Shown: piece after piece, positions 15,975-23,933 of the stretch
Layout of the letters: the number at the start of each line of letters is the position of its first letter
Numbering within the stretch: the first letter of the stretch is position 1
From: Amycolatopsis vastitatis
Lineage (GTDB): Bacteria; Actinomycetota; Actinomycetes; Mycobacteriales; Pseudonocardiaceae
Direction of reading: 5' to 3'
Assembly: GCF_002234595.1 (NCBI RefSeq)
Contig: NZ_NMUL01000007.1
Location: 1 to 64,000 of the forward strand
Length of the DNA: 64,000 nucleotides
Program-made: the position numbers and the translations under genes
The notes under the pieces: model-generated
What the model saw: only the letters and a program-made list of their open reading frames with translations
Database searches by the model: none
Told to the model about the DNA's origin: nothing

Positions 15975-16654
15975 CAGAAGTCACCGTTCCCGGCGAGGCC
16001 GCTGATCGGCTCGGCGGTCACCGGGGCGCCGTCGACGGTTGCGGTGCTCGCCGCCGGGTCGAGCGTGGGGGCGGCCGCCGAGTCCTCGTCCGTCGTGAGG
16101 ATGCCGACCTGGCTGCCGTCGGGCTGCACGATCCAGCCGACCTTCGCCGTCTTGCCCTTGACCTTCGGTGTCGCGCGGTAGAGCCCCGCGGGCTTCTTCG
16201 CCGTGGGCGCGGTGAACTGCCAGGTCTTGCCGGACGCCGTCACGGTTCCGGTGACCGACGCGGCGTCGAAGCTACCGGTCAGGCTGGAATTCTTCACTCC
16301 TTTGAGATCGAGCTTCCCGCCGGCCGTCACGCCCTGCAGCCAGGCTTCGATCTTCTTGCCGTCGCAGAGGTAGGCGATCGCGTGGCCATCGCGCACCGAC
16401 ACCGCGACGGACGCACCACCGCCGGTGACACGCCCCGCGTAGTCGGCCCGTGCGGGCGCTTCCGCTTGGGACGCTTCGGGTTTCGGTGCCCCCAGCGTCT
16501 CGGACGTCTTGGGCGGCGCCGCCCTGGTGGCCGCCGCGTCGGGGGACCCGGCGACGGGCGCGACGCCCGTGCCGGTCGCCAGGTTGACCATCCCGATCCC
16601 GCCGGCGAGCACGACACCGGCGAGCAGTGTGAACAACGGCCCCGGATGTTTCAT
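15974..16654 (-). CDS. Membrane-anchored hypothetical protein of the Rieske operon
   Basis: This 226-aa protein has one N-terminal signal anchor (FTLLAGVVLAGGIGMVNLA), an Ala/Pro-rich stalk (residues 35-70) and a beta-rich extracytoplasmic domain containing AIAYLCDGKKIEAWLQG and TGSFDAASVTGTVTASGKTW. ATG at 16654 was preferred to 16660 because GGGG at 16661-16664 is then correctly spaced. It is the first gene of the operon with DUF6529 and the Rieske protein. Function is unknown. Confidence 0.72.
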   Translation of the reverse strand: MKHPGPLFTLLAGVVLAGGIGMVNLATGTGVAPVAGSPDAAATRAAPPKTSETLGAPKPEASQAEAPARADYAGRVTGGGASVAVSVRDGHAIAYLCDGKKIEAWLQGVTAGGKLDLKGVKNSSLTGSFDAASVTGTVTASGKTWQFTAPTAKKPAGLYRATPKVKGKTAKVGWIVQPDGSQVGILTTDEDSAAAPTLDPAASTATVDGAPVTAEPISGLAGNGDF

Positions 16655-16813
16655 GGTCATCCCCGCATTCCCTGACCGACCACCATGCCGGTAACACGGA
16701 AGTCGGGGCGAAACAGCTCAACGCTACGCGCGGAAAAGAGGTATCGCTTAGCTCGTGCAACCGGTTGTGCCGTGGTGGCTCGCGCGCTGCGGGCTGACAA
16801 AACGTCTCCGGCG

Positions 16814-19330
16814 TCAGGAGCCGAAGGACACCAGGGGGATCAGAGGTGCGACCAGGGACGCCTTGGCCAGCGCGCGTGCCGGCGTCGCGCCGCGGTGCAG
16901 CAGCTCGTGGTAGCAGCTCATGACGTCCACGGCCGTGTCGTCAGCCACTCTCGCGACACCGGCCACGACGGTTTTTGTTCCACTGTAGAGAAAAGCTGCC
17001 GCGTAACCGAGCATTTCGTCACCGGTCCTCATCACTGAACGGCCCGTGTCGCACGAAGAAAGCACGACGTGTTCGGGTGCCGAGGACAACGCGCCGATGT
17101 CGTACGCCATCAGCGGACCGTCCGCGAGGTCCAGCCGCGAGAACAGGATGTTGCCCGGCTCGTGGTGACCGTGCGCGGCGAAGTGCACGATCCGGCGGTT
17201 GTCCATGTGCGCGAGCGTCGCCGCTACCGTCGCGTCGTCGCCGGTGAGCACCGTGCTGGCGGGCAGCGAGCCGGCGATCTTGCCGACCTCCGCCGCGGCG
17301 AACTCGAGGCCCGGACCCGCGACCAGGAGCGGGCCCGAGCCGGACGGCTCGCCGGCCGGCGCGTGGGTGCCGCGCAGCCACGACGACGCCGACGGCGTCA
17401 CGGTGACCGGGCGTCCGCGCAGGGCATCGAGCAGTCCCCACGGGATACCGGCGAGCGGGCCGGTCGGGACGACGACGAGGTCTCGGTCGGCAAGGGCCTT
17501 CTCGAACGGCCGCACCAGGCGTTCGCCGAGCACGGCCAGCTGGTGGGTGACGGAGTTGGTCATGACGGCCCGCAGCGCCGGCGGGTGCCGCCTGCCGCAC
17601 AGCGCGTCGAGATCGGTCCGCAGCCGGATCGTCGCCTCGACGACCGCGGGCCGGTCCCCGAGCCGGACGAGGCCGCCTCGGCCGTCGGCGATCACCACGG
17701 CGAGCAGCTCGTCGTCGACGGTCATGAAGGTGACCATCACCGCGTTCTGCGCGGCCAGTTCGTGGGCGACGTCCTGGAGCGTGGCCTCGTCGTGGTACTG
17801 GCCGTCTCCGCCGACGTGCCAGCCGCGTTCCCGGATGAGGTGCTCCAGACGGGCGCAGCGGCGTCGGGCTTCGACGTCCGGGCGTCTCGCGAGCTCGGCT
17901 TCCCGGATCACCACTGCCAGGCGGCGCAGTTCGGCCACCGCATCCGCGGTCTCGGCGTCGAACGGCGGGCGCACCGGCCGCATGAGGAACGCTTGCGCTC
18001 GTGAGCGCTCGGCCCAGCTGAAGATTCGTGCGGGGCTGCTCTGCCGGACGGCGGTGGTGAGGCCGATGGCCGCCAGTTCCGACGCCACGGCGGCCGCGCC
18101 GGTGCGCAGGTCGAGGCTGCCGAGCCGGCCACGGTGTTCGTGCAACAGCGCGAGTCCCGATCGCGCCTGGCGTAGCGCGTCACCGGTGCGGCCCGCGGCG
18201 AGGTGCAGCTCGGCGGTCGCCATGCGGCGCAACAGCGCCGTCTCCAGCACGGGCTGGGTGCCACGCCCGATCACGAGGTGGCGCCGTGCGTCGTCGAGGT
18301 ACCCGCGCCGCGTCGCCGCCCGTGAAGCCAGCAGAGTGGCAGTCTCGGCGTCGTTCGGCAGGCCGAGACCGCGCAGCCGCACGGCGAGTTCCTCGGCTTC
18401 GGCTTCGACGCGGTGAAGCCGCTTGCCCGTGCAGAAGTCCGCGCGCAGGCGGGTGAGCACGGCTACCGCGGCCCGGCTCGAGTCCCCGCGCCGGAGGAAG
18501 TACTGCTCGGCACGACGTGCCCAGGACCTGGCCGTGCCGAACTGCTGCTGGGCGACGGCCGCTTGGGCGCGGGTGAGCGCGGCCTCGGCGCGTTCGTAGG
18601 TCGGCCTTGCGTGGCCGAGCAACCGGATCGCCTCGTCCAGCTCCGACGCGGCCTCGTCGGCGAGACCCGCCTGCATGAGCGCCCTCGCCTTGTCGATGCC
18701 GACGACCGCGAGCAACTTGGGCGCGTGGACGGCGAATCCCTGCCCGGCCAGGGTGAACGCGCGCAACGCCGCCGGGATGTCGCCCCGGAGCGTTTCACAG
18801 TAGCCGAGGTTGAGCTGGGACTTGGCGACGATCAGCGGCAGGCCCGCGGCGCGGGCGATCGCTTCGCAGCGCTCGAGATCGCTCTTCGCGAGCCGCGCCC
18901 GCCCGGCCAGCGCGTGGAGCATGCCGCGGTTCATCAGATCGGTGGCGCGGCCGTAGTGGTCGGCGGGGTCGCTGTGCGTCGAGATGCCCTCGTTCAGGTG
19001 GAGGAGGGCGTCGTCCATCCTGCCGACGAGGACGCAAAGCAGGCCGCGCTGGGAGAGCAGCGCGCTGCGGTCCTCCGGAGCCACGATGCGTTCGGCGTCG
19101 TCGAGCAGCCGGAATCCTTCCGCACTGCTGCCGAGGTGGACCTCGGCAGCAGCCATGCTGATGAGGATGCGAGCGGCGATCGCCTGGTGCTCGCGTTCGA
19201 GCACGTTCGGCCAGTCGAGCAACCGCAACGCACGCCGGAACAGGCGAATGCCCTCGCCCGAGCGGCTGCCCTCGACCGCGGCCCGGCCCCGGCCGTGGAG
19301 ATCTCGCGCCTGAGAGCCGACGCTGGTCAC
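16814..19330 (-). CDS. TPR-CHAT protein, caspase-like protease
   Basis: This 838-aa protein has an N-terminal half of tetratricopeptide-like helical repeats (about residues 5-400) and a C-terminal CHAT peptidase domain. The catalytic dyad is intact: His720 in VHFAAHGHH and Cys760 in LSSCDTG. CHAT proteases are caspase relatives; TPR-CHAT proteins act in bacterial conflict and RNA-guided systems by cutting a partner after activation. Here there is no CRISPR. GTG at 19330 has GGAGCC upstream and lies one base after the stop of a 25-codon ORF. It is the last gene of a leftward operon with the subtilase and the Ig-like membrane protein. Confidence 0.9.
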   Translation of the reverse strand: MTSVGSQARDLHGRGRAAVEGSRSGEGIRLFRRALRLLDWPNVLEREHQAIAARILISMAAAEVHLGSSAEGFRLLDDAERIVAPEDRSALLSQRGLLCVLVGRMDDALLHLNEGISTHSDPADHYGRATDLMNRGMLHALAGRARLAKSDLERCEAIARAAGLPLIVAKSQLNLGYCETLRGDIPAALRAFTLAGQGFAVHAPKLLAVVGIDKARALMQAGLADEAASELDEAIRLLGHARPTYERAEAALTRAQAAVAQQQFGTARSWARRAEQYFLRRGDSSRAAVAVLTRLRADFCTGKRLHRVEAEAEELAVRLRGLGLPNDAETATLLASRAATRRGYLDDARRHLVIGRGTQPVLETALLRRMATAELHLAAGRTGDALRQARSGLALLHEHRGRLGSLDLRTGAAAVASELAAIGLTTAVRQSSPARIFSWAERSRAQAFLMRPVRPPFDAETADAVAELRRLAVVIREAELARRPDVEARRRCARLEHLIRERGWHVGGDGQYHDEATLQDVAHELAAQNAVMVTFMTVDDELLAVVIADGRGGLVRLGDRPAVVEATIRLRTDLDALCGRRHPPALRAVMTNSVTHQLAVLGERLVRPFEKALADRDLVVVPTGPLAGIPWGLLDALRGRPVTVTPSASSWLRGTHAPAGEPSGSGPLLVAGPGLEFAAAEVGKIAGSLPASTVLTGDDATVAATLAHMDNRRIVHFAAHGHHEPGNILFSRLDLADGPLMAYDIGALSSAPEHVVLSSCDTGRSVMRTGDEMLGYAAAFLYSGTKTVVAGVARVADDTAVDVMSCYHELLHRGATPARALAKASLVAPLIPLVSFGS

Positions 19331-19331
19331 G

Positions 19332-19409
19332 TCAGGCTCCGGCCGCCGGCGCCGGGCCGGACTCGCCCCGCGGCTCGCGGCTCCGGAAGAGTGGCTCGTC
19401 GAAACTCAT
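19332..19409 (-). CDS. 25-codon ORF directly before the CHAT gene
   Basis: An ATG at 19409 follows an excellent GGAGGGAG and opens a 25-aa peptide beginning MSFDEPLFRSRE and ending in a Pro/Ala/Gly-rich tail. Its TGA (19332-19334) is separated by one base from the CHAT GTG at 19330, so translation is probably coupled. It could be a leader, a small partner, or a protease substrate. It has no match I recognise. Confidence 0.5.
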   Translation of the reverse strand: MSFDEPLFRSREPRGESGPAPAAGA

Positions 19410-19521
19410 CACTCTCCCTCCGGCCCGCGCGCTCGACCCGCCAGGGCCGCGCGCCGCACACACGTGGCGAGCCGACCGGCAACTCTACTCCGTCGAGCAG
19501 CTCGCCCTGGCTCTTCGTGAG

Positions 19522-21135
19522 TCACGGATGGTCTTTCCGGAAGCTCTTGATCGCCTGCTCCGCTCGTGCCCGCATTTTCTTGGTGCGGACGTCGGTGATC
19601 GGCACCTTCTGGTTCACCAGGTACCGCGCGAGCCCGGCGGCGACCTCCGGGGCCGCGTAGGACGTTCCGGACCCGATGGCGAACCCGTTCGGGTAGACGT
19701 CCGGGTCGGCCGACCGCCGGTCGCCTGATCGGGTCGTGCGTCCGGGACCGACCGGGCCGCGCACACTGGTCGGGAACGTGCTGACCACGTTCGCCCCCGT
19801 CGCCTCGACGGTCACGTTCGGCCCGGCGTTGCTGAACCACGCCTGGGTGTCGTCCACGTTGAGCGCGCCGACCGCGATGACCGGGGGGCCGATCCACGGA
19901 TCGTTCGCGTCGACGGGCTCACTGGCGAAGGCGGCCGGGTAGAACGGGCGGGTGGTGGAGTCGTTGCCCGCGGCGGCGACCACGATCACGCCGAGCTCGG
20001 CGAGGGCCTTGAGAACCGTGCGGAGGTGAGACGCCTCCAGCGACGCGCTCTCGACGTAGCCACCCAGCGAGATCGACACGATGTCGACGACGTCTTGGTC
20101 GCTCTGGGCGTTGGCGATGCGTGCGACGAGCAGGTACATGGCGAGCAGGAGGTCGGCCTCGTAGCAGACGTTGTCGCGGTGCAGCACGCGCATGGCGAGC
20201 ACGTCGGCGTCCGGTGCGTTCTGCCGGATGCGGCCGGCGATGAACGTGAAGTGCCCGGTCGCCCGGTCGACGTCCTCGGTCACCGTGTTCTCACTGCTCG
20301 CGCTCTCCCAGGCGTCCGTGAGGACTTCAGTGGGCGTCAGCCCGGACAGGTGCTGTTGCTGCGCGCTGATCGCGGTCTCCGACGCTTTGAACTCGCGGAG
20401 GAACCCGTTCGGCGGAAGCGTGCCCTGGAACTGCGTGAGACCGAACCACGGGTGCTGGTTCAAGCCGGTGTCCGGCACCGCGATCACGACCCGGCGGCCT
20501 CCCTGTGGCGTCGCACTGCGCGCGGGCGGCGCGCCGGTGTAGGCGACCGGGAACATCCGGTAGGACGCGTTGGGGCCGCCGTCACCGGCGTCGCGGACGT
20601 CACGCGGGCCCCAGGTCGGGACACCCCCGTATTCGGCGCCGACCAGCAGGTGCTCCAACGAGATCAGGTCGAGGCCGGGGTTCCCGTCCAGCCGGCCGAG
20701 GCGGTGTGCGGTGCGGATCTGCTGAAGCACGAAGTAGGCGTCGACCACTTCGGCGTTCTCGCCGTACGCCACGAGCGCGACCGGTATCGGGAACTGCGCC
20801 GTGTACCGGTCGTCCAGTCCGGCCAGCTCTTCGGGGAGATCAGCGGACGGCAGTGTTTTGCCGTCCGCGAGCAGGCTCGCGCCCGTCACGTTGATTTCCT
20901 TGTCGATCTTCTCGAGCAGAACGGAATCGAGCAGGACGCTTCGGGGAAACAGCAGGACGGCCGAGCGGTACACGGTCGACAGCGGCGGCGGTGTCGGTGG
21001 CGTCCCGGGCACGCGGGCGGCATCGGCAGGGCGCAACATGCGGCTGCCGTGCTTGTCCAGCAACGACTGCGGCCAGTCGGGCAGGTCGACGTGCTCGGCG
21101 CGGACGACCGGTCGCCGGGTGAATCGAATCGTCAT
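19522..21135 (-). CDS. S8 subtilisin-like serine protease, cytoplasmic
   Basis: This 537-aa peptidase has no signal peptide. The N-terminal 200 residues are an unusual domain; the S8 domain follows with Asp222 (AVPDTGLNQH), His295 (TGHFTFIAGRI) and Ser492 (GSGTSYAAP). The usual GHGT around the His reads GHFT. ATG at 21135 has GGAAGA upstream. It sits between the Ig-like membrane gene and the CHAT gene, so two different proteases share an operon. One may activate the other. Role inferred from context only. Confidence 0.88.
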   Translation of the reverse strand: MTIRFTRRPVVRAEHVDLPDWPQSLLDKHGSRMLRPADAARVPGTPPTPPPLSTVYRSAVLLFPRSVLLDSVLLEKIDKEINVTGASLLADGKTLPSADLPEELAGLDDRYTAQFPIPVALVAYGENAEVVDAYFVLQQIRTAHRLGRLDGNPGLDLISLEHLLVGAEYGGVPTWGPRDVRDAGDGGPNASYRMFPVAYTGAPPARSATPQGGRRVVIAVPDTGLNQHPWFGLTQFQGTLPPNGFLREFKASETAISAQQQHLSGLTPTEVLTDAWESASSENTVTEDVDRATGHFTFIAGRIRQNAPDADVLAMRVLHRDNVCYEADLLLAMYLLVARIANAQSDQDVVDIVSISLGGYVESASLEASHLRTVLKALAELGVIVVAAAGNDSTTRPFYPAAFASEPVDANDPWIGPPVIAVGALNVDDTQAWFSNAGPNVTVEATGANVVSTFPTSVRGPVGPGRTTRSGDRRSADPDVYPNGFAIGSGTSYAAPEVAAGLARYLVNQKVPITDVRTKKMRARAEQAIKSFRKDHP

Positions 21136-21191
21136 CGGAATCTTCCTTTCGGCAGGTCTTTCGGTAAGTCGTCGCGAGAGCCGGGTGTGTG

Positions 21192-22244
21192 TCAGCAGTG
21201 CAGCCGGACGGTTCCGCGTGAAGTGTTTTTGGCCGGGAGCGTCACGCGGAGTTGTACGGCGTTGTTCGACTCGTTGCCTTCCGCGATTTTGTGGCCGGGA
21301 TCGACGGTGATCGTGATCGAGTGCGCACGGCCGTAGTCGAGCGCGCTCAGTGGCAGGGCCGCGACGGTGGAGCCGGTCGAGTCCGGACCGACCGCGGTGT
21401 TCAGGCTGATCGTCGCGCCGGGGACGCTCCTCACCGTTACCGGAACGAGGCCGGGCAGCTGTTCGGGCGTCGCTCCGGTCAGTGCGACGTGGAAGAAGAT
21501 CTCGAGCGCATCGCGTCCGTCGACTGTCCCGCCGGGCTGCAAGACGCAACTCGAGCCCTGTGACGACACTGCGAGATCGAGACTCGGTTGCTCAGCGCTC
21601 AGCGCGACGACCATCGCCTTGTCGTTCAGGTCGTGCTCGATCACCAGCCGCGCGGTCTGCGTGCCGGTCGCACCGGCGGGCTTGAACGCCACCCGGAAGG
21701 TGCAGTTCTCACCGGAATCGAGCGTTTTCCCGAGGCATTCCCCGGTGCGGGTGAACTTCGCCTTCGCCGGACCGTCGAACTCGATGGTTCCGACGCGGGC
21801 GGGCGCGCTGCCGGTGCTGGTGATCGTGACGTCGTGGTCGCAGACCGGCTTGCAGGTCACCGTGGCCGGCGCGACCTCGAGAGCACCGTCCCCGTGGGTC
21901 GACGTGACGGTCGGGGGCGGTGTCGTCGGCTGAGTGGTGGTCGGCGGACGCAGTCCCGGCAGCACCGGCACGATCTCTTCGCCGGTCGCGGCAGTCACGC
22001 TGACGGCGCTCGAATAGGTGATCACCGCGGCGACGACCGTGATCAGCATGGCCACGGCGGCCCGGCCCGGACGCCACCGGCCCACCGTGCTGACGAACGG
22101 CGGGATGGCCGCACCGAGGCAGAGTGCAACCAACCTGATCACACCAGGCTCCGTGACCACGCTGGTCAAAGCCGTTCCGCACACCGCACCGACGATCGCG
22201 AGGCCGAGACCGATCGAGGCGTTCTTCGCTTCCGCTGTTGCCAT
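21192..22244 (-). CDS. Membrane protein with three helices and Ig-like (CARDB/ASPM-type) domains
   Basis: This 350-aa protein has three N-terminal membrane helices (residues 12-95), a Pro/Thr linker (TTTQPTTPPPTVTST) and two beta-sandwich regions. One is an ASPM/HYDIN-like domain with paired Cys (TCKPVCDHD, GECLGKTLDSGENC); the last resembles CARDB (ITVDPGHKIAEGNESNNAVQ). GGAGAGGAGTGGAG precedes ATG at 22244. It is the first gene of the leftward protease operon and could be the surface sensor or anchor. Confidence 0.75.
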   Translation of the reverse strand: MATAEAKNASIGLGLAIVGAVCGTALTSVVTEPGVIRLVALCLGAAIPPFVSTVGRWRPGRAAVAMLITVVAAVITYSSAVSVTAATGEEIVPVLPGLRPPTTTQPTTPPPTVTSTHGDGALEVAPATVTCKPVCDHDVTITSTGSAPARVGTIEFDGPAKAKFTRTGECLGKTLDSGENCTFRVAFKPAGATGTQTARLVIEHDLNDKAMVVALSAEQPSLDLAVSSQGSSCVLQPGGTVDGRDALEIFFHVALTGATPEQLPGLVPVTVRSVPGATISLNTAVGPDSTGSTVAALPLSALDYGRAHSITITVDPGHKIAEGNESNNAVQLRVTLPAKNTSRGTVRLHC

Positions 22245-22428
22245 CGCACTCCACTCCTCTCCGAACCGGCGATCGGGTGTCCGATTCGACTTCGGCACCA
22301 GGGGTGGCACGACGACGCCGTGGATACATCGAAATCCTCTGATTGTCTTGGTGACCGTCCGGGTGAATCTCACCCTTCGTGTAGCGCTCCCGATGGTCAA
22401 CGCGACAACCATCCAGGAGGCGACCTCA

Positions 22429-22491
22429 ATGGCAGCGAAGAATCTCGCGGAAATTGTCACCGGCGTCGAACGACTCCCAGGACCGCGATGA
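22429..22491 (+). CDS. 20-codon leader ORF overlapping the sigma factor start
   Basis: ATG at 22429 lies 8 bases after a perfect AGGAGG (22415-22420). It encodes a 20-aa peptide (MAAKNLAEIV then TGVERLPGPR). Its TGA at 22489 overlaps the sigma factor ATG at 22488, a coupling arrangement. The sigma gene has no good site of its own, so this ORF probably sets its translation. Confidence 0.5.
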   Translation: MAAKNLAEIVTGVERLPGPR

Positions 22492-23081
22492 ACGGACAGC
22501 GGCCTGCGGCCACCAACGCGCACATCGGCGAACTGCTCCAGGCCGCGAGGGCCGGTGACCGCGAGGGCCTCGCCGAGATCGTCCGCGAGCTGACCCCGAT
22601 GCTCTGGCACATCGCGCGGGCGCAGGGGCTCGACCCCGATTCGAGTTCGGACGTCGTGCAGCACACCTGGCTCACCCTGGTGCGTTCGCTGGCGGACATT
22701 CGCACCCCCGCGGCACTCACCGGCTGGCTCGTGAAGGTCACCAAGCGGGAGGCCTGGCGGGTCGCCCGAGCCCAGCGCGCCGAGCGGCTCGTCGATCCCA
22801 CGGACATGCCCGACACCCCGGAGCAGGGCCTCGGTCCCGAACAGCTCGCGGTGGCCGAGGAGAGCAACCGGTTGCTCTGGACGCTGCTGCGCCGGCTTCC
22901 TGAACGGTGCCAATGGCTCCTGCGCATCGTTGCGTTCGTCCCGCGACCGGACTACGCCGCGGTGGGTGAGAGTCTCGGCATGCCGCACGGGAGCATCGGC
23001 CCCACCCGCGGCCGATGCCTGGCCCGGCTGCGGCGGCTGCTGGAGGCCGGCGTCCGAAACGGCGAAGGGCAGGCGTCATGA
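22488..23081 (+). CDS. ECF-like sigma-70 family sigma factor
   Basis: This 197-aa protein has region 2 (LAEIVRELTPMLWHIARAQG...VVQHTWLTLVRSLADIRTP) and region 4 (LPERCQWLLRIVAFVPRPDYAAVGESLGMPHGSIGPTRGRCLARLRRLL). It would direct RNA polymerase to a small regulon, probably this cluster. It is divergent from the membrane/subtilase/CHAT operon and is followed by a 146-aa protein with a 4-base overlap. No classical anti-sigma gene is present; the overlapping partner may serve that role. Confidence 0.85.
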   Translation: MNGQRPAATNAHIGELLQAARAGDREGLAEIVRELTPMLWHIARAQGLDPDSSSDVVQHTWLTLVRSLADIRTPAALTGWLVKVTKREAWRVARAQRAERLVDPTDMPDTPEQGLGPEQLAVAEESNRLLWTLLRRLPERCQWLLRIVAFVPRPDYAAVGESLGMPHGSIGPTRGRCLARLRRLLEAGVRNGEGQAS

Positions 23082-23518
23082 CCGATTCCGACGAGGCCGT
23101 CCTGCACCGGGTCCGCGAGCTGTGGGCGGCCGTCGATCCGCCCCCGCCACTGCTGACGGACTGGGTGTTGTTCGCGCTCGAGCCGACCACACCGGACGCC
23201 GAGATCCTCCGGATGGCCGGGCACCGCGAGCCGGCGGCCGCCGCCCGCGGCGACGAATACACGCGGTCGATCACCTTCGAAGGCAAGAACCGGACCGTCG
23301 TGCTCACCCTGACGCCCTCGGGCGAGGACACGGTCCGGGTGGACGGCTGGCTCGCCCCGCCCGGCGCGCTGACGGTCGAGCTGCGCACCGGGCGAGGACC
23401 CCTGTCGACCACGTCCGACGAGCGGGGGAGGTTCGCGTTCGACCAGGTGGAGCGGGGCCCGGTGCAACTGGTCGTCCGGGACAACGGCACCACGTTGACG
23501 CCCTCGATCGTGGTGTGA
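23078..23518 (+). CDS. Sigma-factor partner protein with carboxypeptidase-regulatory-like fold
   Basis: This 146-aa acidic protein has a helical N-terminus (HRVRELWAAVDPPPPLLTDW) and a beta-rich C-terminus (DGWLAPPGALTVELRTGRG, then SDERGRFAFDQVERGPVQL) like carboxypeptidase regulatory or transthyretin-like domains. Proteins of this shape recur beside sigma/CHAT genes in actinomycetes (my recollection, not checked). It overlaps the sigma gene by 4 bases (ATGA). It has no signal peptide. It may hold the sigma factor or be cut by the cluster proteases. Confidence 0.7.
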   Translation: MTDSDEAVLHRVRELWAAVDPPPPLLTDWVLFALEPTTPDAEILRMAGHREPAAAARGDEYTRSITFEGKNRTVVLTLTPSGEDTVRVDGWLAPPGALTVELRTGRGPLSTTSDERGRFAFDQVERGPVQLVVRDNGTTLTPSIVV

Positions 23519-23529
23519 GGGAAGCCGGC

Positions 23530-23557
23530 GGCCGGCCCGGTGCCGACCGGGCCGGCC
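23530..23557. terminator. Bidirectional hairpin terminator
   Basis: GGCCGGCCCGGT and ACCGGGCCGGCC form a perfect 12-bp stem with a GCCG loop. It lies between convergent genes ending at 23518 and 23571. There is no long T run. Confidence 0.65.
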
Positions 23558-23570
23558 TCGGGGCTGCGGC

Positions 23571-23930
23571 TTATTCCGGCGCGCGCAGAGACCCCCCGAA
23601 TTTCCGCAGCTCCTCCGCCTCGCCGAGGGCGTGCCGGGCGGCCAGCCGGACCGCGTGCTCGACGTGATCCGCGATCACTTCACCGAAATCGGTCTCTTCG
23701 GCCTCCGAACGAGCCCGTTCGCCCGGTTCGCCGAACTTCGCCGCGATGCCGTAGACGGCGGCTCCGAGCACTGCGTCGACCAGCACCTCGCCGTGCAGGC
23801 CGAGCGCGAGGTCCGGATCCGGCTGCCCGAAACGGCCGGGCGGCGGGTCGGGCAACGGCGGCCGGGGATGCCACGGGTCGAGCACCGCGACGAGCTCCTT
23901 CCAGATGTGCGGGAACCGCGGCCGGAGCAC
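23571..23930 (-). CDS. Hypothetical 119-aa protein downstream of the ThuA-like gene
   Basis: No family is recognised. It has a Pro-rich region (PWHPRPPLPDPPPGRFGQPD) and a helical C-terminal half rich in Glu and Ala. The GTG at 23930 begins immediately after AGGAGG, which is too close for good initiation; coupling to the gene that stops at 23934, or a later GTG near residue 14, is possible. It probably forms an operon with that gene. Confidence 0.5.
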   Translation of the reverse strand: MLRPRFPHIWKELVAVLDPWHPRPPLPDPPPGRFGQPDPDLALGLHGEVLVDAVLGAAVYGIAAKFGEPGERARSEAEETDFGEVIADHVEHAVRLAARHALGEAEELRKFGGSLRAPE

Positions 23931-23933
23931 CTC

